In this document: positions 25,264 through 33,340 of the stretch, piece by piece
How positions within the stretch are numbered: position 1 is the stretch's first letter
Layout: the number at the start of each line of letters is the position of its first letter
Source: Actinomadura rifamycini DSM 43936
GTDB lineage: Bacteria > Actinomycetota > Actinomycetes > Streptosporangiales > Streptosporangiaceae
Reading direction: 5' to 3'
Assembly: GCF_000425065.1 (NCBI RefSeq)
Contig: NZ_AULB01000019.1
Location: forward strand, 105,343 to 169,342
Length of the DNA stretch: 64,000 bases
Notes under the pieces: model-generated
The model's input: only the letters and a program-made list of their open reading frames with translations
Databases searched by the model: none
Told to the model about the DNA's origin: nothing
Position numbers and translations under genes: made by a program

Positions 25264-25355
25264 TGTCGCGTGCCGGGCGGCGGGAGGGGCGACGGGCGCG
25301 GACCGCCGTCCCCCGCGCGGACTTCCCGGTCGAACGGACCTGGCCGGAGGCCGGG

Positions 25356-25559
25356 TCAGTGCGCGGAGTGGCTCCCCACCGGCTCTTCGCCCCGCAGCAG
25401 CGCGTGGACCTCGGACTCCCGGAAGCGGCGGTGCCCTCCGGGGGTCCGGATGCTGCTGATCCGGCCCGCCGCGGCCCAGCGGGTGACCGTTTTCGGATCG
25501 ACCCGGAAGAGGGCGGCGACCTCTCCTGGGGTCAGCAGGCGCTCGCTCGTGCTCTCCAC
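25356..25559 (-). CDS. bldC: BldC-type small MerR-like developmental regulator
   Basis: 67 residues, the size of Streptomyces BldC (68). LLTPGEVAALFRVDPKTVTR, then WAAAGRISSIRTPGGHRRFR, matches the BldC winged HTH almost residue for residue from memory. BldC binds direct repeats and delays entry into development in sporulating actinomycetes. The GTG at 25559 is chosen for GGGGGAGAG upstream and the length match; the frame extends much further but without homology. It stands alone, convergent with the preceding operon. Confidence 0.93.
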   Translation of the reverse strand: MESTSERLLTPGEVAALFRVDPKTVTRWAAAGRISSIRTPGGHRRFRESEVHALLRGEEPVGSHSAH

Positions 25560-25796
25560 GTTTTCTCTCCCCCTTTGTCCCGCTCTCGGCGCGGGTGGAC
25601 TGTTTACAGTGTGGCGGGTCAAGACCGATTTCTCCCTTGTTTTCGCAAAACATGACAGGCTGTAGTTCTGCGAGCTGGAGCGATGACGCCCGGTGACCAC
25701 GTCATGGGTCACAGCCGCCACCCCGACCCCGGCTGACCTGCCGTGTCACGGCCGTGACGGCCGCGCGGACGGCGGCGACGCAATAGTCTCCGGAGC

Positions 25797-26762
25797 ATGT
25801 CCGATCTTGTGACCTTGGCGGAGATCGAGCGGGCCGCCGAACGGCTCGCGGGCGTCGCCGTCCGTACCCCGCTCGTCCCGTTCCCGGGCGACCCCGGCGG
25901 CCCGGCTCTGCTGGTGAAGGCCGAGTCGCTGCAGCCGATCGGCGCGTTCAAGCTCCGCGGCGCCCACACCGCCATCGCACAGCTCCCCGAGGCCGAACGC
26001 GCGCGCGGGGTGGTGACGCACTCTAGTGGCAACCACGCCCAGGCCGTGGCGTTCTCGGCGCGCGCGCTCGGAATCCGGGCCGTCCTGGTCATGCCGCACA
26101 CCACTCCGGCCGTGAAGGTGGACGCGTGCGTCGCGCTCGGCGCCGAGATCGTGTACGTCGAGCCCAACTCGGCGGCGCGCGAGGAGACCGCCGCCCAGCT
26201 CGCCGCCGCGCACGGCTTCTCGCTCATCCCGCCCTACGACGACCCCCGGGTGATCGCGGGCCAGGGCACCTGCGGGCTCGAGATCGTCCGGGACCGCCCG
26301 GACGTCGACGTCGTGCTCGTCCCGGTGAGCGGCGGGGGCCTGCTCGCGGGCGTCGCGGCGGCGGTGAAGGCGGTGCGCCCGGAGGCGAAGGTGTTCGGCG
26401 TCGAGCCCGAGCTGGCGGCGGACGCGCGCGACTCGTTCCACGCGGGGCACCCCGTCGGCTGGGACGCCGAGGAGACCGGACGGACGATCGCCGACGCGCT
26501 GCGCGTCCAGCGGATCGGCGAGCTGCCGTTCGCGCACCTGCGCGAGCACGTGGACGGCGTCCTCACCGTCACCGAGGACGAGATCCGGCACGCGATGCGG
26601 CGGCTCGCCCGCGAGGCGCGGCTGATCGCCGAACCGGGCGGCGCGGTCGCGACCGCCGCGTACCTGTTCCACCGCGACGAGCTGCCCGGCGCGCGCACGT
26701 ACGTCTCGATCCTGTCCGGCGGCAACGTCGACCCGGCGCTGTTCCGGGACATCTACGGCTGA
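25797..26762 (+). CDS. PLP-dependent threonine/serine dehydratase family enzyme
   Basis: 321 residues, fold type II PLP enzyme without the C-terminal ACT regulatory domain of biosynthetic IlvA. The pyridoxal lysine lies in SLQPIGAFKLRGAHTA; SSGNHAQAVAFSARALG and the phosphate-binding SGGGLLAGVAAAVK are conserved. It could be a catabolic threonine dehydratase, serine dehydratase or serine racemase; motifs do not decide. It is monocistronic with GGAG upstream of the ATG, and divergent from bldC over 237 bases. Confidence 0.9.
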   Translation: MSDLVTLAEIERAAERLAGVAVRTPLVPFPGDPGGPALLVKAESLQPIGAFKLRGAHTAIAQLPEAERARGVVTHSSGNHAQAVAFSARALGIRAVLVMPHTTPAVKVDACVALGAEIVYVEPNSAAREETAAQLAAAHGFSLIPPYDDPRVIAGQGTCGLEIVRDRPDVDVVLVPVSGGGLLAGVAAAVKAVRPEAKVFGVEPELAADARDSFHAGHPVGWDAEETGRTIADALRVQRIGELPFAHLREHVDGVLTVTEDEIRHAMRRLAREARLIAEPGGAVATAAYLFHRDELPGARTYVSILSGGNVDPALFRDIYG

Positions 26763-26770
26763 GGCCCCGC

Positions 26771-26813
26771 CGCCCGTCCCGCCGCCCGTCCCGCAGCCCG
26801 CCGCCCGTCCCGC
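26771..26813 (+). repeat. Short tandem repeat CCGCCCGTCCCG
   Basis: Three copies of the 12-base unit (26771, 26783, 26802), the last offset by 7 bases, just after the dehydratase stop. Probably slippage; no function seen. Confidence 0.7.
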
Positions 26814-26861
26814 CCCACCTGCTGCGGGGCCACGGAAAGGGGCGGGTAGAGTCGAGGGGCC

Positions 26862-27089
26862 ATGCGTTCCGTAATCCTCTACACCATCGCGCGGTTCGCG
26901 ATCTTCGCGGCGACCGCCGGGGTGCTCGCGCTGTTCGGCGCCCGCGGTTTCCTGCTCCTGATGCTCGCGCTGCTGATCAGCGGGGTCATCAGCTACGTGC
27001 TGCTGTCCGCGCAGCGCGACCGGCTCTCGGCCGCGGTCGACGGCCGGTGGCGGAGGTTCCAGGCGAGCCGCACGAAGGAAGACGCGTAG
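26862..27089 (+). CDS. Small membrane protein, DUF4229 type
   Basis: 75 residues: two hydrophobic helices (about 5-25 and 28-47), then a basic amphipathic tail (RWRRFQASRTKEDA). It matches the pattern of DUF4229 proteins that often sit beside menG in actinobacteria. Function unknown. A strong hairpin overlapping its stop separates it from menG, so they may be transcribed apart. Confidence 0.75.
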   Translation: MRSVILYTIARFAIFAATAGVLALFGARGFLLLMLALLISGVISYVLLSAQRDRLSAAVDGRWRRFQASRTKEDA

Positions 27090-27108
27090 CGGCCCCCCGC
27101 GGGGCCGC
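27089..27108 (+). terminator. Terminator after DUF4229 gene
   Basis: GCGGCCCC-CCGC-GGGGCCGC, a perfect 8-bp stem with tetraloop beginning at the last base of the stop codon. Confidence 0.55.
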
Positions 27109-27168
27109 CTGAGCCCCTGGCGCCGAGGCGCCGCACGCCCTTCGGCCCCCGCCTCTTAGGCTGGGGCC

Positions 27169-27870
27169 ATGACCCGCGCCTCACTGGATAAGAAGCCCGC
27201 CGACGTCGCGGCGATGTTCGACGGCACCGCCGAGCGGTACGACCTGCTCAACACGCTGATGACCGGCGGCCGGGACCGGCGGTGGCGGCGGGAGGCCGTC
27301 CGGGCGCTGGACGCGCGGCCGGGCGAGCGGGTCCTCGACCTCGCGGCCGGGACCGGGACGTCCTCGGTGCCGTTCGCCGACGCGGGCGCCTCCACCGTGG
27401 CCTGCGACTTCTCCCTCGGCATGCTGCGCGTCGGCGTGCGGCGGCAGGCGGGGACGGCGCGGCTGAGCTTCGTCGCCGGGGACGCGCTGCGCCTCCCTTT
27501 CGCGGACGGCGCGTTCGACGCCGTCACGATCTCGTTCGGCCTCCGCAACGTCGCCGACACCGTCCGCGCGCTGCGCGAGCTGCGCCGGGTGACGCGCCCC
27601 GGCGGGCGCCTCCTGGTGTGCGAGGTCAGCCACCCCCCGAACCCGCTGCTCGCGTTCGGGCACCGCGCCCACCTGAAGTTCGGGCTGCCGCTGCTCGCGC
27701 GGGTCAGCTCCAACCCCGACTCCTACCGGTACCTGGCCGAGTCGACGCTCGCCTGGCCGGACCAGGCGGCGCTGGCGCGGCTGCTCCAGGAGGCCGGCTG
27801 GGACGGGGTGCGCTGGCGGAACCTCACGTTCGGGGTGGCCGCGATGCACCACGCCACGAACCCGGGCTGA
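27169..27870 (+). CDS. menG: Demethylmenaquinone methyltransferase
   Basis: 233 residues, UbiE/MenG family. The N-terminal AAMFDGTAERYDLLNTLMTG, SAM motif I VLDLAAGTGTSSVPFA, DALRLPFADGAFDAVTISFG and LRELRRVTRPGGRLLVCEVS are diagnostic. It performs the last step of menaquinone synthesis, C-methylation of demethylmenaquinone, on the inner face of the membrane. Its neighbours are quinone- and respiration-related: a GGR-family reductase, nuoA-N and a prenyl synthase. Confidence 0.95.
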   Translation: MTRASLDKKPADVAAMFDGTAERYDLLNTLMTGGRDRRWRREAVRALDARPGERVLDLAAGTGTSSVPFADAGASTVACDFSLGMLRVGVRRQAGTARLSFVAGDALRLPFADGAFDAVTISFGLRNVADTVRALRELRRVTRPGGRLLVCEVSHPPNPLLAFGHRAHLKFGLPLLARVSSNPDSYRYLAESTLAWPDQAALARLLQEAGWDGVRWRNLTFGVAAMHHATNPG

Positions 27871-27968
27871 CCGCCCCCGCGGCCCGGCGGTCCTGGGACC
27901 GGTCCAAAACGGGAACGGCCCAGAGGTACCCACTGACCGTGATAAAGGAATAGACTCCCCACCGGAAC

Positions 27969-27988
27969 CTTGTGAAGTACTTCACAAG
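27969..27988. promoter_or_regulatory. Rex-type operator, perfect palindrome
   Basis: CTTGTGAAGTACTTCACAAG is a perfect 20-base palindrome. It contains TTGTGAA-GTAC-TTCACAA, an exact match to the actinobacterial Rex consensus TTGTGAANNNNTTCACAA. It lies 23-42 bases before the GTG start of the flavoprotein gene and just downstream of a TAGACT -10-like hexamer (27951-27956), a position that would block transcription. Rex releases DNA at high NADH, so induction under low oxygen is predicted. Confidence 0.8.
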
Positions 27989-28010
27989 CGAACGAACGAA
28001 GAGGACCATC

Positions 28011-29267
28011 GTGACCGACTCCACCCGACACGCCGATGTCATCGTCGTCGGGGCGGGCCCCGCCGGATCGTCCACCGCGTACTGGCTCGCCCAAGCCGGC
28101 CTCGACGTGCTGCTGCTGGAGAAGGCCACGTTCCCCCGCGACAAGATCTGCGGCGACGGGCTCACGCCGCGGGCCGTCCGCGCCCTGATCGGCATGGGCG
28201 TCGACATCAACGACCCCGGCTGGGGGCGCAACAAGGGGCTGCGGATCTACGGCGGCGGCGTGAAGGTGGAGCTGCCGTGGCCGGAGCTCGCGAGCTTCCC
28301 CGACTACGGGCTCGTCCGGAAGCGCACCGACCTCGACCAGCTCCTCGCCGAGCACGCCGCGAAGGCCGGTGCCAAGCTGCTGACCGGCTGCAACGTCACC
28401 GGCCCGATCCTGGACGAGCGCACCGACCGGATCGCCGGCGTCACCGCGAAGTACGAGGGCGAGGAGACCGAGTTCCGCGCCCCGCTCGTCGTCGCCGCCG
28501 ACGGCAACTCGACCCGGCTGTCGCTCGCGATGGGGCTGCGCCGCCGCGAGGACCGGCCGATGGGCGTCGCCGTCCGCCGCTACTTCGAGACCCCGCGCCA
28601 CGACGACGAGTACATGGAGGCGTGGCTCGAACTGTGGGACGGCGAGCGCCTCCTGCCCGGCTACGGCTGGGTGTTCGGCGTGGGAGACGGGACGTCCAAC
28701 GTCGGACTCGGCCTCCTCAACACGAGCAAGGCGTTCCAGAACGTCGACTACCGCGGCATGATGAAGCGCTGGTGCGCGCAGATGCCGGAGGAGTGGCGGT
28801 TCTCCGAGGAGCACGCCACCGGCCCGATCCGCGGCGCCGCGCTCCCGATGGGCTTCAACCGGCAGCCGCACTACACCCGCGGGATGCTGCTCGTCGGCGA
28901 CGCCGGCGGCATGATCAACCCGTTCAACGGCGAGGGCATCGACTACGCGCTCGAGTCCGGGCGGCTGGCCGCCGACATCATGGTGCAGGCGCTGGCGCGC
29001 CGCACCCCCGCGCAGCGCGAGCGGACGCTGCACGAGTACCCGCGCATCCTGAAGGACGAGCACGGCGGGTACTTCACGCTGGCCCGCGTGTTCGTCCAGG
29101 CCATCGGGGACCCGCGCGTGATGAAGTTCCTCACCGCGCACGGCCTGCCCCACCCCACCCTGATGCGGTTCACCCTGAAGCTCCTCGCGAACCTCACCGA
29201 CCCCAAGGGCGGCGACGCGATGGACCGGGTCATCAATGCGATGCAGAAGGTGGCGCCGGCGGCTTGA
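28011..29267 (+). CDS. Geranylgeranyl-reductase-family flavoprotein, probable menaquinone side-chain reductase (MenJ-like)
   Basis: 418 residues. An FAD-binding GxGxxG is near the N-terminus (VIVVGAGPAGSSTAYWLAQA), followed by CGDGLTPRAV and the second FAD motif VGDAGGMINPFNGEGIDYAL. The family saturates isoprenoid double bonds. M. tuberculosis MenJ, near menG and a prenyl synthase gene, reduces one unit of the menaquinone tail; the neighbours here (menG, nuo, prenyl synthase) favour the same role over chlorophyll- or archaeal-type substrates. I chose the GTG at 28011, after GAAGAGGACC. A GTG at 27972 is possible but lies inside the Rex palindrome. It is followed by nuoA after 199 bases. Confidence 0.88.
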   Translation: MTDSTRHADVIVVGAGPAGSSTAYWLAQAGLDVLLLEKATFPRDKICGDGLTPRAVRALIGMGVDINDPGWGRNKGLRIYGGGVKVELPWPELASFPDYGLVRKRTDLDQLLAEHAAKAGAKLLTGCNVTGPILDERTDRIAGVTAKYEGEETEFRAPLVVAADGNSTRLSLAMGLRRREDRPMGVAVRRYFETPRHDDEYMEAWLELWDGERLLPGYGWVFGVGDGTSNVGLGLLNTSKAFQNVDYRGMMKRWCAQMPEEWRFSEEHATGPIRGAALPMGFNRQPHYTRGMLLVGDAGGMINPFNGEGIDYALESGRLAADIMVQALARRTPAQRERTLHEYPRILKDEHGGYFTLARVFVQAIGDPRVMKFLTAHGLPHPTLMRFTLKLLANLTDPKGGDAMDRVINAMQKVAPAA

Positions 29268-29383
29268 GGTATCCGAGGAGCGCTCCATGAGCGCAAAGTT
29301 TCGGCAGGTGAGCGGGTTGATTCGACGTACCCGACCCCCTGAGGGGAGTGCTATTGGTCACCTTGGCTAGGGTGGCGGACCGT

Positions 29384-29405
29384 GCTCGTGACAGATGTCA
29401 CGAGC
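29384..29405. promoter_or_regulatory. Degenerate Rex-like inverted repeat upstream of nuoA
   Basis: GCTCGTGAC and GTCACGAGC flank AGAT. The core T-C-GTGA-C-N4-G-TCAC-G-A departs symmetrically from the Rex consensus at two positions per arm. It is 62 bases before the nuoA start. Rex controls nuoA-N in Streptomyces coelicolor, so this is the natural place to look, but another repressor is possible. Confidence 0.4.
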
Positions 29406-29466
29406 GTGTAAAGGGTCACGTCGCCCCGTACAGCGTCGTACGTTCCGAGGAGAGGCAGTAGAGACC

Positions 29467-29826
29467 ATGGATCTCTATGTACCGATCATTGTGCTGGGGG
29501 TGCTCGCCGCCCTCTTCGCGGTCGGCTCAGTGGCGATGGCCTCGCTCACCGGCCCGAAGCGCTGGAACCGCGCCCGGCTGGACGCCTACGAGTGCGGCAT
29601 CGAGCCGACCCCGCAGCCGGTGGGCGGGGGACGTTTCCCGATCAAGTACTACCTGACGGCAATGCTGTTCATCATCTTCGACATCGAGATCGTCTTCCTC
29701 TACCCCTGGGCCGTCGCTTTCGACCAGATGGGGATCTTCGCTCTCATCGAGATGGTGCTTTTCATCGTCACCTTGCTTGTGGCGTACGCCTACGTGTGGC
29801 GGCGCGGCGGTCTGGAGTGGGACTGA
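29467..29826 (+). CDS. nuoA: NADH-quinone oxidoreductase subunit A
   Basis: 119 residues, three membrane helices. YECGIEPTPQPVGGGRFPIK and FDIEIVFLYPWAV are the family signatures; the acidic FDIE segment sits near the quinone channel. It is the first gene of the nuo operon; the ATG is preceded by AGGAGAGG at about 10 bases. nuoB follows after one base. The product belongs to the membrane arm of complex I, next to the hydrophilic arm. Confidence 0.96.
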   Translation: MDLYVPIIVLGVLAALFAVGSVAMASLTGPKRWNRARLDAYECGIEPTPQPVGGGRFPIKYYLTAMLFIIFDIEIVFLYPWAVAFDQMGIFALIEMVLFIVTLLVAYAYVWRRGGLEWD

Positions 29827-29827
29827 C

Positions 29828-30373
29828 ATGGGTCTTGAAGAGAAACTGCCCAGCGGGTTCCTGCTGACCACGGTCGAGCAGGTCGCGGGATGGGCACGGG
29901 CCAGTTCGATGTGGCCGGCGACGTTCGGCCTGGCGTGCTGCGCGATCGAGATGATGGCGGCCGGCGACCCCAAGCACGACTTCTCCCGCTGGGGCATGGA
30001 GCGCGCGTCGGCGACGCCGCGGCAGGCCGACCTGATGATCGTCGCGGGCCGGGTGAGCCAGAAGATGGCGCCGGTGCTGCGGCAGATCTACGACCAGATG
30101 ACCGAGCCCAAGTGGGTCATCGCGATGGGCGTCTGCGCCTCGTCCGGCGGCATGTTCAACAACTACGCGATCGTGCAGGGCGTCGACCACATCGTCCCCG
30201 TGGACATCTACCTCCCCGGCTGCCCGCCGCGTCCGGAGATGCTCATCGACGCGATCCTCAAGCTGCACGACCAGGTGAACAACACCAAGCTGGGCCCGCA
30301 GCGCGCGAAGCAGATCGAGGAGCTGGAAGAGGCCAAGCGGCGACGGCTTCCGCTTTTGGGACAGGGGGCCTGA
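29828..30373 (+). CDS. nuoB: NADH-quinone oxidoreductase subunit B
   Basis: 181 residues. It carries the N2 iron-sulfur cluster ligands: tandem cysteines in FGLACCAIEMMA, another in GVCASSGGMFNNYA, and the last in YLPGCPPRPEML. N2 passes electrons to quinone. The ATG is one base after the nuoA stop. Unlike the other nuo junctions, a 98-base gap with hairpins separates it from nuoC. Confidence 0.97.
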   Translation: MGLEEKLPSGFLLTTVEQVAGWARASSMWPATFGLACCAIEMMAAGDPKHDFSRWGMERASATPRQADLMIVAGRVSQKMAPVLRQIYDQMTEPKWVIAMGVCASSGGMFNNYAIVQGVDHIVPVDIYLPGCPPRPEMLIDAILKLHDQVNNTKLGPQRAKQIEELEEAKRRRLPLLGQGA

Positions 30374-30438
30374 GCGATGACCGGAACGGAGCGCAGCGGA
30401 GTGCAGGTCAGCGCTCAGGCCGGCTTTTGCCGGGGGGT

Positions 30439-30458
30439 CTGGGGGGTCGTCCCCCCAG
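30439..30458 (+). promoter_or_regulatory. GC hairpin in the nuoB-nuoC gap
   Basis: CTGGGGGG-TCGT-CCCCCCAG, an 8-bp stem directly before the nuoC ribosome site. A smaller CCGGC-TTTT-GCCGG hairpin lies just upstream (30419-30432). It may act in mRNA processing or attenuation, setting the level of nuoAB against nuoC-N. Confidence 0.45.
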
Positions 30459-30471
30459 AATGGAGGCAGCG

Positions 30472-31218
30472 ATGAGTTCGCAGAATCCCGAGCAGCAGGC
30501 CGAGCAGGCGGCGGACCGGCTGCCCGCGCAGGCCGAGGACGAGCGCCGCGAGCAGCCGGTCGTCCGGAAGGGGATGTTCGGCGCGAACACCACCGGCGAC
30601 ACCTCCGGGTACGGCGGCCTGGTCGTCCGGCAGTCGCCGAAGGTGTCGGCGCCGCGCCCGTACGGCGGGCCGGGCGGCACCGCCGAGGCCGGTGAGTTCG
30701 ACGACGTCGCGGACGCTCTGGAACGCGCCTACCCGCGGTTCGGCGACGCGGTCGAGCGCGTCGTCGTCGACCGCGGCGAGCTGACGTTCCACGTGCGGCG
30801 CGACCACCTCCTGGAGCTCGCGCGGACGATGCGGGACGACCCCGCGCTCCGGTTCGAGCTCTGCTCGAGCGTCTCGGGCGTGCACTACCCCGACGACACG
30901 GGCGCCGAGCTGCACTCGGTCGTCCACCTGCTGTCGATCACGCACAACCGGCGCGTCCGGCTGGAGACGACCTGCCCCGACGCGGACCCGCACCTGCCGT
31001 CGCTCGTGCCGGTCTACCCGACGGCCGACTGGCACGAGCGGGAGACGTACGACTTCTTCGGCATCGTCTACGACGGGCATCCGGCGCTCACCCGCATCGA
31101 GATGCCCGACGACTGGGTCGGCCACCCGCAGCGCAAGGACTACCCCCTCGGCGGCATCCCCGTCGAGTACCGCGGAGCGGAGATCCCGCCTCCGGACGAG
31201 CGGAGGTCGTACACGTGA
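30472..31218 (+). CDS. nuoC: NADH-quinone oxidoreductase subunit C
   Basis: 248 residues. About 75 N-terminal residues are charged and probably disordered, longer than E. coli-type NuoC. The 30-kDa-subunit core has FELCSSVSGVHYPDD, SVVHLLSITHNRRVRLE, WHERETYDFFGIVYDGHP and the end motif QRKDYPLGGIPVEY. The ATG at 30472 follows TGGAGGCAG; an in-frame ATG four codons upstream is less well placed. The stop overlaps the nuoD start. Hydrophilic arm of complex I. Confidence 0.95.
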   Translation: MSSQNPEQQAEQAADRLPAQAEDERREQPVVRKGMFGANTTGDTSGYGGLVVRQSPKVSAPRPYGGPGGTAEAGEFDDVADALERAYPRFGDAVERVVVDRGELTFHVRRDHLLELARTMRDDPALRFELCSSVSGVHYPDDTGAELHSVVHLLSITHNRRVRLETTCPDADPHLPSLVPVYPTADWHERETYDFFGIVYDGHPALTRIEMPDDWVGHPQRKDYPLGGIPVEYRGAEIPPPDERRSYT

Positions 31219-32561
31219 GCAGCACGAAGTACACCGAATACGACGCCTACGCCGCCGAGGAGGCGGCCGAGGGCCGCGTCTTCGACGTGGGCGGGCAGGA
31301 CTGGGACAAGGTCGTGTCCGGTGCCGAGGACGGCGGGGACGAGCGCCTCGTCGTCAACATGGGGCCGCAGCACCCGTCCACGCACGGGGTGCTCCGGCTG
31401 ATCCTGACCCTCGACGGTGAGACGGTCACCGAGTGCCGGGTGGGCATCGGGTACCTGCACACCGGCATCGAGAAGAACATGGAGTACCGCACCTGGACGC
31501 AGGGCACGACGTTCTGCACGCGCATGGACTACCTCGCGCCGATCTTCAACGAGACGGCGTACTGCATGAGCGTGGAGAAGCTGCTCGGCGTCACCGACCG
31601 GGTGCCGGAGCGGGCGCAGATCATCCGCGTGATGATGATGGAGCTCAACCGCATCTCCTCGCATCTCGTGGCGATCGCCACGTTCGGCCTGGAGCTGGGC
31701 GCGACGACGGTCATGCTCAACGGCTTCCTGGAGCGCGAGTACACCCTCGATCTCTTCGAGGAGATCACGGGCCTGCGCATGAACATGGCGTACGTCCGTC
31801 CGGGCGGCGTCGCCCAGGACCTTCCCAGCGGTGCGCTCAGCAAGATCCGCGACTATCTGGACCGGATGCCGAAGCGGATCCAGGCGCTGCGGAAGCTGAT
31901 GGACGCCAACCCCGTCTACCTGGCGCGCACGAAGGACGTCGCGTACCTGGACCTTACCGGCTGCATGGCGCTCGGCATCACCGGGCCCGTGCTCCGCGCG
32001 ACCGGCCTCCCGTGGGATCTTCGCAAGTCGCAGCCCTACTGCGGCTACGAGACGTACGACTTCGAGGTCGCCACGCAGGAGAGCGCGGACGTCTACGGGC
32101 GCTACCTCGTGCGCATGCAGGAGATGGAGGAGTCCCTCAAGATCGTCGAGCAGTGCTACGAGCGGCTGCAGTCGGTCAAGGGGCCCGTGATGATCGAGGA
32201 CAAGAAGATCGGCTGGCCCGCGCAGCTGGCGATCGGCGCGGACGGCATGGGCAACTCGCCCCGCCACATCGCGCACATCATGGGCACCTCGATGGAGGCG
32301 CTGATCCACCACTTCAAGCTGGTGACGGAGGGCTTCCGGGTCCCGGCCGGGCAGGCGTACGCGCCGATCGAGTCGCCGCGCGGCGAGCTCGGGGCGCACG
32401 TGGTCAGCGACGGCGGCACCCGCCCGTACCGGGTGCACTTCCGCGAGCCGTCCTTCGTCAACCTGCAGGCGACGCCCGCGATGGCGGAGGGCGGCATGAT
32501 CGCGGACGTCATCGCGGCCGTGGCGAGCATCGACCCGGTCATGGGGGGAGTGGACCGATGA
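31215..32561 (+). CDS. nuoD: NADH-quinone oxidoreductase subunit D
   Basis: 448 residues, 49-kDa subunit forming the quinone site with NuoB. The quinone-site loop MGPQHPSTHGVLRLILTLDG has the conserved His, and EKNMEYRTWTQGTTFCTRMDY and RMNMAYVRPGGVAQDLP are present. It ends with the family's hydrophobic VIAAVASIDPVMGGVDR. The GTG start overlaps the nuoC stop and the stop overlaps the nuoE ATG. Confidence 0.97.
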   Translation: MSSTKYTEYDAYAAEEAAEGRVFDVGGQDWDKVVSGAEDGGDERLVVNMGPQHPSTHGVLRLILTLDGETVTECRVGIGYLHTGIEKNMEYRTWTQGTTFCTRMDYLAPIFNETAYCMSVEKLLGVTDRVPERAQIIRVMMMELNRISSHLVAIATFGLELGATTVMLNGFLEREYTLDLFEEITGLRMNMAYVRPGGVAQDLPSGALSKIRDYLDRMPKRIQALRKLMDANPVYLARTKDVAYLDLTGCMALGITGPVLRATGLPWDLRKSQPYCGYETYDFEVATQESADVYGRYLVRMQEMEESLKIVEQCYERLQSVKGPVMIEDKKIGWPAQLAIGADGMGNSPRHIAHIMGTSMEALIHHFKLVTEGFRVPAGQAYAPIESPRGELGAHVVSDGGTRPYRVHFREPSFVNLQATPAMAEGGMIADVIAAVASIDPVMGGVDR

Positions 32562-33340
32562 CGTACGAAACGGACGTGCGCGTCCGGCTCGAACGGGACG
32601 CCAAAGAGATCATCGCGCGGTACCCGAAGCCGCGGTCGGCGCTGCTGCCGCTGCTGCACCTGGTGCAGTCGGTGGACGGGCACGTCACGCAGGACGGCAT
32701 CGAGTTCTGCGCCGAGCAGCTCGGGATCACGGCCGCGCAGGTGACCGGCGTCGCGACGTTCTACACGCAGTACAAGCACGCGCCGGTCGGCGAGTACCAC
32801 GTCGGCGTGTGCATCAACACGCTGTGCGCGGTGATGGGCGGCGACCAGATCTGGGACGAGCTGTCCGAGCACGTCGGGGTGGGCCACGACGAGGCCACCC
32901 CGGACGGCAAGGTCAGCCTGGAGCGGATCGAGTGCAACGCGGCCTGCGACTTCGCGCCCGTGATGATGGTCAACTGGGAGTTCTTCGACAACATGACTCC
33001 CGCGAAGGCCAAGGAGCTGGTCGACGACCTGCGCTCCGGTAAGGAAGTCCTTCCTTCGCGCGGGCCGGGCAAGCTGTGCGGCTGGAAGGACGCGTCGCGC
33101 GTCCTCGCCGGGTTCCCCGACGGCCGCGCGGGCGAGGGCGTCCAGGCCGGGCCGGAGTCGCTGCGCGGGCTGGAGCTGGCGAAGCGGCGCGGCTGGGCGG
33201 CCCCGCCGGCGGACGTCGACGCGGCGCGGCCGGACGAGCCGGTGCGGCCGTCCGAGGTCACCGACCCGCCGCCGAACGAGCCCGGCAAGCCCATCGGCGG
33301 CGACGTGAAGCCGGGAACGCAGGAGGGGCGCAACAAGTGA
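32558..33340 (+). CDS. nuoE: NADH-quinone oxidoreductase subunit E
   Basis: 260 residues. The thioredoxin-like [2Fe-2S] domain (about 10-180) holds the N1a ligands in VCINTLCAVMGG (two Cys) and IECNAACDFAPVM (two Cys). About 80 C-terminal residues are Pro/Glu/Arg-rich and not part of the family core. It works with NuoF and NuoG in the NADH dehydrogenase module. The start overlaps nuoD (ATGA) and the stop overlaps nuoF (GTGA). Confidence 0.96.
   Translation: MTYETDVRVRLERDAKEIIARYPKPRSALLPLLHLVQSVDGHVTQDGIEFCAEQLGITAAQVTGVATFYTQYKHAPVGEYHVGVCINTLCAVMGGDQIWDELSEHVGVGHDEATPDGKVSLERIECNAACDFAPVMMVNWEFFDNMTPAKAKELVDDLRSGKEVLPSRGPGKLCGWKDASRVLAGFPDGRAGEGVQAGPESLRGLELAKRRGWAAPPADVDAARPDEPVRPSEVTDPPPNEPGKPIGGDVKPGTQEGRNK

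Noticed and set aside
25560..25721. N-terminal extension of the bldC frame
   Set aside because: Extra 54 codons have no homology, no ribosome site, and would nearly double BldC; GTG at 25559 has GGGGGAGAG upstream and matches the family length.
27972..28010. Upstream GTG start for the flavoprotein gene
   Set aside because: It lies inside the Rex palindrome with no ribosome site, while GTG at 28011 follows GAAGAGGACC.
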